Of a stretch of 6,646 nucleotides of DNA, positions 1 through 5,395 are shown piece by piece. A program made the position numbers and the translations under genes. The stretch's first letter is position 1; each line of letters begins with the position of its first letter. Origin of the DNA: Candidatus Glassbacteria bacterium RIFCSPLOWO2_12_FULL_58_11 (GTDB taxonomy: Bacteria > Gemmatimonadota > Glassbacteria > GWA2-58-10); NCBI GenBank assembly GCA_001780825.1, contig MFIX01000140.1:36251-42896 (forward strand), given 5' to 3'. A model generated the notes under the pieces. It was not told where the DNA came from, made no database searches, and saw only the letters and a program-made list of their open reading frames with translations.

Positions 1-150
1 GCGGTTGTCGATCTTGAGCTTGAGCAAAAGTCTTGCCCGCCTTCGACTATCATTAAGGCAGAGGAGGATGGCACATTGTATCTTCTCCGGGAAGGCGCCT
101 TGAAAGCCGTGGAGATTACCCAAAAAACCGGCATAAAAGTGCTCCAGTGA
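1..150 (+). CDS. Threonylcarbamoyl-AMP synthase (Sua5/YrdC/YwlC family), C-terminal end only
   Basis: The open frame entering from the left edge encodes the last 49 residues of a protein and stops at TGA 148-150. It contains PPSTII (residues 13-18) and LLREGAL (28-34). These match the end of the YrdC/Sua5 domain, where a 'PSTI(V)D...LREGA' signature closes the fold. The family makes L-threonylcarbamoyl-AMP from threonine, bicarbonate and ATP, the first step of tRNA t6A37 modification in the cytoplasm. The protein ends about 16 residues after LREGA, so it is the short YwlC/TsaC-like form without the extra Sua5 C-terminal domain. The next gene is a YwlE-like phosphatase. A ywlC/ywlE neighbourhood is also found in Bacillus, which supports the call. 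The catalytic core lies outside the window, so TsaC versus a YciO-like paralogue cannot be settled. Confidence 0.75.
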   Translation, partial: AVVDLELEQKSCPPSTIIKAEEDGTLYLLREGALKAVEITQKTGIKVLQ

Positions 151-203
151 AGCGGCGAATGAGCGTGCGGTTTTCGAACCGGCGGCTCAGTGCGAAGGGC
201 AAA

Positions 204-698
204 ATGGCTAAAAAGAGCGCAAAGAAAATCAAGATCCTCTTCATCTGCACCGGCAATACCTGCCGCAGCCCGATGGCGGAGCTGCTGTTTAAAGACCAGC
301 TCTCCAAGAGAGAGCTGGCTCATAGGGTGACAGCCTCCTCGGCGGGGCTGATGGCGGCCCGTGGCCAGCCGGCCAGTGAAGGCGCAATGGTGGTGAGCCG
401 GGAGAGCGGCCTGGATTTGTCATCCCACAGAAGCCGGCAGCTTACAAGAAAAGAGTTGCTGGAGGCAGACCTGATCCTGGTGATGCAGAAATCGCATCTG
501 GACTACCTTCAGCAGGACCTCCAACCGCTCCGGAAAGAGATCAGGCTGCTGAGCCAGTTTGCCGAGGGTCCCTCCGCTGGGACCGACATCCGCGACCCAT
601 TCGGCGGAGACAAAGCGCTGTACCAGGATACATTTGTCCAGATAAAAAAGAGCCTCGAGGGCTTAATTTCTTATCTTTCAACTGGCTATGAGATATAG
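204..698 (+). CDS. Low-molecular-weight phosphatase, likely protein arginine phosphatase (YwlE-like)
   Basis: Low-molecular-weight phosphotyrosine phosphatase fold, 164 residues from ATG 204, which is normal for the family. The P-loop CTGNTCRSPMAE begins at catalytic Cys15, with Arg21 and Ser22. The general acid is in DPFGG (Asp131). In YwlE the Thr at the fifth position of CTGNTCRS selects phosphoarginine, whereas tyrosine phosphatases usually carry Ile or Leu there (CLGNICRS). Here it is Thr19, so a phosphoarginine phosphatase acting on cytoplasmic proteins is the best inference. I chose ATG 204 because GAAGGG lies 4 nt upstream and the motif then sits near the N-terminus. A GTG at 147 overlaps the upstream stop as GTGA and would add 19 very basic residues (183 aa); coupled translation from it cannot be excluded. 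It is probably co-transcribed with the upstream synthase gene. Confidence 0.85.
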   Translation: MAKKSAKKIKILFICTGNTCRSPMAELLFKDQLSKRELAHRVTASSAGLMAARGQPASEGAMVVSRESGLDLSSHRSRQLTRKELLEADLILVMQKSHLDYLQQDLQPLRKEIRLLSQFAEGPSAGTDIRDPFGGDKALYQDTFVQIKKSLEGLISYLSTGYEI

Positions 699-786
699 TC
701 GCGGAGCCGGGCCGGCCATCCGGCGCGATAATATCCTAAGATAGAGCTCGCGCGCCAAGGCAACTCCCCGTCCAGTTATCTGCCGC

Positions 787-811
787 CGGAAGTACGTCTT
801 CCGTGCTTTTT
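787..811 (+). terminator. Possible weak intrinsic terminator after the phosphatase gene
   Basis: CGGAAG (787-792) pairs perfectly with CTTCCG (798-803) across a 5-nt loop. After TGC comes a run of five T (807-811). The stem is only 6 bp and the T run is offset by 3 nt, so termination may be inefficient. It lies 89 nt after the phosphatase stop and directly before the next promoter, so it would separate the two transcription units. A more GC-rich stem at 706-724 has no T tail and was not chosen. Confidence 0.35.
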
Positions 812-814
812 AAA

Positions 815-843
815 TTGACTTGCCTGGCATTCTGAAATACATT
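815..843 (+). promoter_or_regulatory. Sigma70-type promoter for the membrane protein/bactofilin/lipoprotein genes
   Basis: The -35 box TTGACT (815-820) matches the consensus in 5 of 6 positions. A 17-nt spacer leads to the -10 box TACATT (838-843). An AT-rich TTTTTAAA lies just upstream of the -35 box. Transcription would start near 850 and leave a leader of about 130 nt before the ATG at 982. Spacing and position upstream of a three-gene block make this a good candidate. It was found by eye. Confidence 0.6.
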
Positions 844-898
844 ACTGAAACGGAACGGTATCAATTGCAGTTCTGCAGTGTCACCGGCGCGGATAACA

Positions 899-941
899 GT
901 TTCCCAAGGCAATTTTCCGGGTAATTCCGTAACCGGGAAAC
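899..941 (+). repeat. Inverted repeat in the long 5' leader
   Basis: GTTTCCC (899-905) and GGGAAAC (935-941) are perfect 7-bp inverted arms around 29 nt. The enclosed sequence could form a second imperfect stem, TTCCGGGT (914-921) with ACCGGGAA (932-939), that uses overlapping bases and so would compete with the first. No T run follows, so it does not look like a terminator. It may be a leader RNA structure or a protein-binding site. No known riboswitch class was recognised. Confidence 0.3.
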
Positions 942-981
942 AGGCTCGCCCGCCTGACAGTCAAAATCTCCAGTTACGAGG

Positions 982-1659
982 ATGGTGACAGTGAAGAAAA
1001 ACCATCTGACAATTATCTTCATGAAAGACACAAACCGGCCGTTGACTTATGAAATTTCGATTAAACTTCTAATCGCTGTTCTCGTAATATTTGTTGGCAG
1101 CGCTTCCACTTATGCATTTTTTATCAAGGGTTATTATTCGCTTTACAAGGACAATAAAAAGCTGGAAGAGATTATCCGCGATCTTAAAATAGACATCGGC
1201 GGGTTGCAGGGGACAATCAACCAGCTGAAAATCGATAAAACCGAAACCGTTCCTGAACCAAGCCCAGAGGTTGCTCAGCAGCAGAGCCAGGAAGAAGACC
1301 TCCAGAAAACAGCTAAAGAGGTTGCCATCCGGGAACTGAAGCTAAGCGAAGACAAAGAGTCCGGGAATTTGAATTTTTCCTTTGTTCTCGATAAAATAGA
1401 GGATAATGAACAGATGATGCGCGGATACCTTTTCGTAGTATTGAAAAACAAGGCTAAACAAATGATAAATTCATTTCCGGAGGCATCATTCAGTGGCAGC
1501 GTTCCCGCGGATTATCGCCACGGTGACCGCTATGCGATCCGGCGCTTTAAAGGTTACCGGGGAGAATTGAAGCTGGCCAATGACGCCGCGGAAGTGGAAA
1601 TCCTGGTGTATTCCGATAATGGTGATTTACTCGCCCGGCTCACCCGGCGGCTTTCCTGA
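982..1659 (+). CDS. Single-pass inner-membrane protein with periplasmic coiled coil, bactofilin partner candidate
   Basis: Function not known. The 225-residue product has four visible parts. Residues 1-27 form a basic cytoplasmic stub (KKNHLTIIFMKD then NRPLTYEISIK). Residues 28-48 form one hydrophobic transmembrane helix. Residues 54-86 are a charged, leucine/isoleucine-spaced coiled coil, followed by a Pro/Gln/Glu-rich linker (about 87-112). Residues 116-225 form a compact, probably beta-rich domain (NLNFSFVLD, GYLFVVLKN, GELKL, VEILVYS). Positive charge before the helix suggests N-in, with the C-terminus in the periplasm. The stub plus helix plus coiled coil resembles, from memory, the N-terminus of M23 peptidases encoded next to bactofilins, but no HxxxD or HxH zinc-peptidase motif is present. 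A DUF6776-like protein is another possibility. The bactofilin gene starts 31 nt downstream. GAGG (978-981) abuts ATG 982; GTG 991 (222 aa) has better spacing to it and may be the real start. Confidence 0.8.
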   Translation: MVTVKKNHLTIIFMKDTNRPLTYEISIKLLIAVLVIFVGSASTYAFFIKGYYSLYKDNKKLEEIIRDLKIDIGGLQGTINQLKIDKTETVPEPSPEVAQQQSQEEDLQKTAKEVAIRELKLSEDKESGNLNFSFVLDKIEDNEQMMRGYLFVVLKNKAKQMINSFPEASFSGSVPADYRHGDRYAIRRFKGYRGELKLANDAAEVEILVYSDNGDLLARLTRRLS

Positions 1660-1690
1660 ACTTAACGATCAGCAGCGCGTGCGAGGATAA

Positions 1691-2059
1691 ATGTTCAACA
1701 AAAAGCATCGGATCGTGATCGACAGCATTAACAGCGTCCTGGGCGAATCAACTCACCTGGACGGTAAATTAGTGTTTGCCGGAACGATGCGGATCGACGG
1801 CAAGGTTGACGGTGAGATTTTTTCGGAGAAAAAATCCGGAGTACTTAATACCCTGATTATCGGGGAAAAAGCCAGTATCAGCGGTGATATACATGCCGAT
1901 ACGGTAATTAACAGCGGGCAGATCTGCGGAAATATTTTCGCCGCCAGCCGGGTCGCAATCAACGACCCGGGATCATTGATCGGTGATGTGGAGACTGCCG
2001 AGCTGACTGTCGAGGAGGGCGTGATATTTAACGGCAAATGTATCATGCTCAGACAGTAG
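1691..2059 (+). CDS. Bactofilin (polymer-forming cytoskeletal protein)
   Basis: A 122-residue bactofilin (DUF583 family), a normal size. Bactofilins are right-handed beta-helices that polymerise without nucleotide and form membrane-associated scaffolds for cell-wall enzymes and shape. The repeated turns are visible as DGKVDGEI (36-43), GEKASISGDI (58-67), SGQICGNI (75-82), GSLIGDV (94-100) and EEGVIFNGKC (108-117), with Gly-[DN]-[IV] spaced about every 16-18 residues. The N-terminus MFNKKHR resembles the short membrane-targeting start of some bactofilins (inference). Residues 44-53 (FSEKKSGVLN region) look like a slightly enlarged loop between two turns. ATG 1691 has GAGGA at 1683-1687, 3 nt upstream. 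It is the middle gene of the block, between a membrane protein and a lipoprotein. Confidence 0.93.
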   Translation: MFNKKHRIVIDSINSVLGESTHLDGKLVFAGTMRIDGKVDGEIFSEKKSGVLNTLIIGEKASISGDIHADTVINSGQICGNIFAASRVAINDPGSLIGDVETAELTVEEGVIFNGKCIMLRQ

Positions 2060-2154
2060 CCGCTCAGGGACGGCTCAGACTGAATCCCCGCAAGAGGCAT
2101 TTCGTGGCCGTACCCGGCAGGATAAATACGCCGGCTAATAATAGGGAGGCAATC

Positions 2155-2883
2155 ATGAATAGGACCCGTAATCTGCAATTCATTCTCATTCTTTTTTCTT
2201 TTCTGTTGATCCAGGGCTGCCAGATGAGCTCTCAGGATAAGCCGGGAAAGATCTCGGAAGTTGAACAGATGTACGATCAGCAGCGTTACACGGATGCGAT
2301 GAATGTCGCCCGCTTCAATTTGAACAAAGACCCTAAGGACCTGGCTTCGATTGCCACGGTCTGGAAAGTCCAGGTCCTTCAGGAAGCCAAATCTCTCGAT
2401 TACGCGCAGCAATTCTTTGAACAAGCCAAGGAACGGGTAAAGGAATACGGTCCCGGGTTGATTCCGTTCCTTGGTCGCGGGCTCCTGGGCGATCATTACA
2501 ACACGGTCCGCTTGTTCTGCCTTTATTCCCTGGGCGAGTTCGACGACAGCACCTCCACGCAACTTATCGCCAGGGTTTTCGAACCTGATTACACATTGGG
2601 CGATAAAGCCAGCAATGTCACGCTCGAGTTTATTCGCGGGGAGGCGGCCTCTTTTCTGGCTAATCGACATTACAAACCAGCGTACGAGGGTATTGCGGCG
2701 TTGCTGAAAAGCGAGGATACGGACACGCGGATTAAGGCGATTTCCGCGCTCGGTTTTATCGGCGATCAGCGGGCCATACCGTTGTTGGAAGAGCTGGCTA
2801 AAGAGAGCCTGACTAAAAAGGATATTGCCTGGATAGCGATAATGGCCGACAGCTCGATTGCCAGGATTAAGCGCAGCCAATAG
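2155..2883 (+). CDS. Lipoprotein with N-terminal TPR-like helices and C-terminal HEAT-like repeats
   Basis: A 242-residue secreted lipoprotein of unknown function. The signal peptide has basic NRTR, a hydrophobic core (residues 8-19) and the lipobox IQGC, with Cys22 as the lipidated residue. Gln at +2 argues against inner-membrane retention, so outer-membrane anchoring facing the periplasm is inferred. Residues 34-97 are paired helices of TPR type (EQMYDQQRYTDAMNVAR...). From about residue 114 on, HEAT/PBS-lyase-like helical pairs follow. The clearest is 189-216, with the D-x-R-x-x-A-x-x-A-L-G spacing (TDTRIKAISALG) and then GDQRAIPLLEEL. Such repeats bind proteins. ATG 2155 is chosen because GGGAGG (2144-2149) lies 5 nt upstream and it gives a perfect signal peptide. 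The frame is open back to 2038, but that extension would bury the signal sequence. It follows the bactofilin by 95 nt and a strong terminator follows it. Confidence 0.85.
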   Translation: MNRTRNLQFILILFSFLLIQGCQMSSQDKPGKISEVEQMYDQQRYTDAMNVARFNLNKDPKDLASIATVWKVQVLQEAKSLDYAQQFFEQAKERVKEYGPGLIPFLGRGLLGDHYNTVRLFCLYSLGEFDDSTSTQLIARVFEPDYTLGDKASNVTLEFIRGEAASFLANRHYKPAYEGIAALLKSEDTDTRIKAISALGFIGDQRAIPLLEELAKESLTKKDIAWIAIMADSSIARIKRSQ

Positions 2884-2910
2884 CCCGGGTTGAGGGACTC
2901 AGGACTTGCT

Positions 2911-2950
2911 AAAAGCCGGCATGCCGCCCCCGCGGTTTGCCGGCTTTTTT
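2911..2950. terminator. Bidirectional intrinsic terminator between convergent genes
   Basis: AAAAGCCGGC (2911-2920) pairs perfectly with GCCGGCTTTT (2939-2948). Inside the loop, CCGC (2924-2927) pairs with GCGG (2932-2935) around CCCC. Six T (2945-2950) follow on the + strand, so it should stop the lipoprotein transcript efficiently. On the - strand the stem is followed by only four T, so it can also end murA transcripts, less ideally. The + strand T run overlaps the murA stop codon complement at 2949-2951. Confidence 0.88.
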
Positions 2951-4214
2951 ATTCGGATACTCTGAGGATGGGAGCGCCGAGACGGGCCAGCTTTACTTCG
3001 AGATGCTCGTATCCGCGGTCCAGATGGTAGATCCGGTTGATTTCACTCGTCCCCTCGGCCACCAGCGCAGCCAGAATGAGGGCGGCGGACGCCCTTAGGT
3101 CGGAGGCCATCACCGGGGCCGAGCTGAGCCGGCAGGGTCCCTTGACGATGATCTTCCGGCCATCGACCCGGATATCCGCCCCGAAACGCGCCAGCTCGGG
3201 AACATGGAGGGTCCGGTTTTCGAAGATGTTTTCCTCGATGACACTCTTGCCCTGGGCCTGGGTAGCCAGAGCACAGAACTGCGCCTGCATGTCTGTGGGG
3301 AATCCGGGGTAGGGCTCGGTTTTTATCCGGAACGGAGCCAGGGGAGTCCCGCCGCGGACCAGCAGGGTTGTCTCTCCCTTTTCGATATTCACCCCCAGGC
3401 TTTCCAGCAGACAGGTGACGGCTCCCAGATGCGCGGGCCGGCAGTCCGTGATCGCCACAGTGCCGCCGGTAAGCGCAGCCGCCACCGCAAATGTCGCCGC
3501 CTCTATCCGGTCCGGAATGACTGTGTGCCGTGCCCCTGAGAGTTCGGACACGCCCTCGATCTCCAGCACAGGGCTGCCTGCGCCGCTGACCCGCGCGCCC
3601 ATCGAATTGAGCAGGTGCGCCAGGTCCTCGATTTCAGGTTCGGCAGCCGAGTCCTCCAGCACGCTTTTCCCGCGGGCCAGAACCGCCGCCAGCATAATAT
3701 TGACCGTCGCGCCGACACTCGAGCCATAGCGGCCTGAGAGGTTGATCCGTGCGCCGCGCAGACGGTTGGCCCGCAGATAAATATAGCCCCCGGAGGTGCT
3801 GATCTCGGCCCCCAGCATGGCCAGCCCTTTGAGATGCAGGTCAATCGGACGCTGGCCGATAGCGCAGCCGCCGGGAAGACTCACCTCGGCCTTGCCCCGG
3901 CGGGTCGCCAGCGCGCCCAGTACATAGTAGGAAGCTCGCATCTTGCTCACCAGCTCGTAGGGCGCTTTCAGCCCCCGCGCTCTGGAGGAATCCAGATTCA
4001 GGCCGCCGGAAGCGGTGCGGCTGATTTCCACTCCCAGGTTGGCCAACACCCGGGTCATCGTGCGCACATCGACAAGATCGGGCGCATTGTCGAGCTCCAG
4101 TGGGTCATCGGTCAACAGAGAGGCCGCCATCAGAGCCAGACAGGAATTTTTCGCTCCGCTGACTCTTATTTGTCCCTTGAGCGGCTCGCTTTTCCGGACC
4201 AGGAATTTATCCAT
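2949..4214 (-). CDS. murA: UDP-N-acetylglucosamine 1-carboxyvinyltransferase (MurA)
   Basis: Catalyses the first committed step of peptidoglycan synthesis: transfer of enolpyruvate from PEP to UDP-GlcNAc in the cytoplasm. The 421-residue length is typical of this two-domain EPSP-synthase-like enzyme (E. coli MurA has 419). Visible active-site residues are Lys22-Asn23 in SGAKNS, Cys117 in GGCAIGQRPIDLH (E. coli Cys115), Asp308 in PTDMQAQF (E. coli Asp305) and Arg400 in DRGYEHLE (E. coli Arg397). Cysteine rather than aspartate at position 117 predicts the fosfomycin-sensitive type. ATG at 4214 is preceded by AAAGGTG about 4 nt away, a good ribosome binding site. It lies 21 nt after the prmC stop and is very probably co-transcribed with it. 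The gene is intact and its stop codon touches the shared terminator. Confidence 0.97.
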   Translation of the reverse strand: MDKFLVRKSEPLKGQIRVSGAKNSCLALMAASLLTDDPLELDNAPDLVDVRTMTRVLANLGVEISRTASGGLNLDSSRARGLKAPYELVSKMRASYYVLGALATRRGKAEVSLPGGCAIGQRPIDLHLKGLAMLGAEISTSGGYIYLRANRLRGARINLSGRYGSSVGATVNIMLAAVLARGKSVLEDSAAEPEIEDLAHLLNSMGARVSGAGSPVLEIEGVSELSGARHTVIPDRIEAATFAVAAALTGGTVAITDCRPAHLGAVTCLLESLGVNIEKGETTLLVRGGTPLAPFRIKTEPYPGFPTDMQAQFCALATQAQGKSVIEENIFENRTLHVPELARFGADIRVDGRKIIVKGPCRLSSAPVMASDLRASAALILAALVAEGTSEINRIYHLDRGYEHLEVKLARLGAPILRVSE

Positions 4215-4235
4215 GCAGCACCTTTCAATTTCGGA

Positions 4236-5123
4236 TCAGGTTCTGTAGGCGGTAACGAAACGATATTTGCCGGCCAGGTCGCGCTTAAATTCAGGCACGC
4301 TGTACCATTCCCGGCAGGCGGCGAAAATATTCTCGAGTGCTTCCGGCTGGCTTTCGCCGATTTCCAGAGCGAGAAGCGCACCCCGGAACATCACCCGGAA
4401 AGAATTTTCAATTATTCTTCCCAGCACAGCAGTACCATCCGGAGACCCGCCGTCCAGGGCCGCCAGCGGCTCGTAACGCCGGATCTCCTCGGGCAGTCTG
4501 GCGATCTCGCCTGAGGGCACGTAAGGCGGATTAGCCGTCACCACATCGAAAACAGGCCGTCCGCCGAAAGCTTCGGACAGGTCGGCGCAGCAGAAACTGA
4601 CCTGTCCCGGCCGGATCGCGGTGGAACGGGCATTTTTCGCCGCCCAGCTCAGTGCGGCTGTGGAATTGTCCGCGAGCAGGCACCAGAGGTCTTCACACTC
4701 CGCAGCCAGCGCCAGCCCGACCACACCGCTCCCCGTACAGAGATCGAGCACTTTTACAGGACCCGTTCTATTTGAATTCCCATCCTTTAAGCCGCCCAAA
4801 CGCTCAAGTATCAGCTGGACCAGGGTTTCGGTCTCGGGGCGGGGGACCAGCACCCCGGGACCGACCTCGATTGAAAGGCCGCGGAAACCGGTCTGGCCGA
4901 GGATATACTGAATCGGCTCGTGGGCCGCTCTGCGCCGGATCAGGCTACGGAAAGCCTCCAGCTCGCTCTCGATCAGCGGCCGGTCGTACTGGAGATAAAG
5001 GCCTAGGCGGTCAAGACCGAGAGCCCGGGAGAGCAGAAGCTCGGCGCTCAGACGAGGGGAGGGTACGCCGCGCTGCTCCAGGTGCCCCTCGGCCAGCTTC
5101 AGTACTTCGATCAGTTTATTCAA
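4236..5123 (-). CDS. prmC: Peptide chain release factor N5-glutamine methyltransferase (PrmC/HemK)
   Basis: Methylates the Gln of the GGQ motif of release factors RF1/RF2 using S-adenosylmethionine. The product has 295 residues, slightly above the usual length of about 280. An N-terminal helical domain (about 1-75) ends in EPIQYILG (69-76). Then come the PRPETE segment (94-99), SAM motif I DLCTGSG (127-133), the catalytic NPPY (198-201), YEPLAALDGG (217-226) and the closing RDLAGKYRFV (281-290). Residues 111-121 (GLKDGNSNRTG) look like a small extra hydrophilic loop before motif I and may explain the length. The start is TTG at 5123-5121; an in-frame TGA lies 18 nt upstream at 5141-5139 and no ATG lies between them. 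A GGCGGA sits very close to this TTG, so initiation is probably weak. The prfA gene, often adjacent, is not upstream here. murA follows after 21 nt. Confidence 0.95.
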   Translation of the reverse strand: MNKLIEVLKLAEGHLEQRGVPSPRLSAELLLSRALGLDRLGLYLQYDRPLIESELEAFRSLIRRRAAHEPIQYILGQTGFRGLSIEVGPGVLVPRPETETLVQLILERLGGLKDGNSNRTGPVKVLDLCTGSGVVGLALAAECEDLWCLLADNSTAALSWAAKNARSTAIRPGQVSFCCADLSEAFGGRPVFDVVTANPPYVPSGEIARLPEEIRRYEPLAALDGGSPDGTAVLGRIIENSFRVMFRGALLALEIGESQPEALENIFAACREWYSVPEFKRDLAGKYRFVTAYRT

Positions 5124-5243
5124 ATCCGCCGGCCGGAATCAGATTATGGGAAGATAACGGGCAAAAGATTTTTCGCAATGCAGCGAATGAAAATGCTGCC
5201 CAGCTGGAAATTTTTAATATAGCGGAATACGGCCCGGCCCGCA

Positions 5244-5253
5244 ATCCGCGGAT
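5244..5253. repeat. 10-bp perfect palindrome in the divergent intergenic region
   Basis: ATCCGCGGAT reads identically on both strands and lies between the divergent prmC and leuS genes, 23 nt upstream of the leuS -35 box. The flanking bases (GCA left, GGC right) extend the symmetry only with mismatches. It could be an operator half or chance in GC-rich DNA. No regulator gene is nearby. Confidence 0.25.
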
Positions 5254-5256
5254 GGC

Positions 5257-5277
5257 AGCCCCGCTGGGCTTTTGTTT
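5257..5277 (+). terminator. Hairpin with T run just upstream of the leuS promoter
   Basis: AGCCC (5257-5261) pairs with GGGCT (5266-5270) over a CGCT loop, followed by TTTGTTT (5271-5277). This has the form of a short + strand intrinsic terminator, but no + strand gene precedes it in the divergent gap. It could end an unannotated short transcript or block readthrough into leuS. An alternative stem, CAGC (5256-5259) with GCTG (5263-5266), competes with it. Confidence 0.35.
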
Positions 5278-5304
5278 GACTTTGCCGGGCCGATTTATTA
5301 AAAT
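5276..5304 (+). promoter_or_regulatory. Sigma70-type promoter for leuS
   Basis: The -35 box is TTGACT (5276-5281), followed by a 17-nt spacer and the -10 box TAAAAT (5299-5304), which matches the consensus in 5 of 6 positions. The predicted start near 5311 gives a leader of about 85 nt before leuS. That leader is too short for a typical T-box riboswitch, and I see no T-box sequence or terminator in it. On the opposite strand, a weak TTGCGA (5184-5179 region) with TATCTT near 5155 is the best prmC promoter I could find, but it is unconvincing. Confidence 0.6.
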
Positions 5305-5395
5305 TCACCGATTGATAAAGCTTATTCCTCGTAACTGTAGAAGAGTCTTAAAGTTTGCCTTACAAAAAGCTTGCAAAGCCAGAGGGCGGCCTGTG

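Noticed and set aside
147..203. GTG start giving the phosphatase a basic 19-residue extension
   Set aside because: The GTGA overlap with the upstream stop is attractive, but the extension is not typical of the family and ATG 204 has GAAGGG at good spacing. Kept only as an alternative.
706..724. GC-rich hairpin GCCGG/CCGGC after the phosphatase gene
   Set aside because: No T run follows, and the self-complementary GGCCGGCC inside gives several equal pairings, so it is not a convincing terminator.
2038..2154. Upstream extension of the lipoprotein frame by 39 codons
   Set aside because: It overlaps the bactofilin end, has no ribosome binding site, and would place the signal peptide internally. 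ATG 2155 has an excellent site.
1753..2880. Long - strand open frame (375 codons) opposite the bactofilin and lipoprotein genes
   Set aside because: Its translation shows no domain or family signature and lies antisense to two well-supported genes with good ribosome binding sites. It is most likely a codon-bias shadow.
3834..4514. + strand open frame across the prmC-murA junction
   Set aside because: It is antisense to two intact housekeeping genes and has no recognisable protein features.
5312..5395. T-box riboswitch in the leuS leader
   Set aside because: The leader is only about 85 nt, and no T-box consensus, specifier loop or terminator/antiterminator pair is visible.
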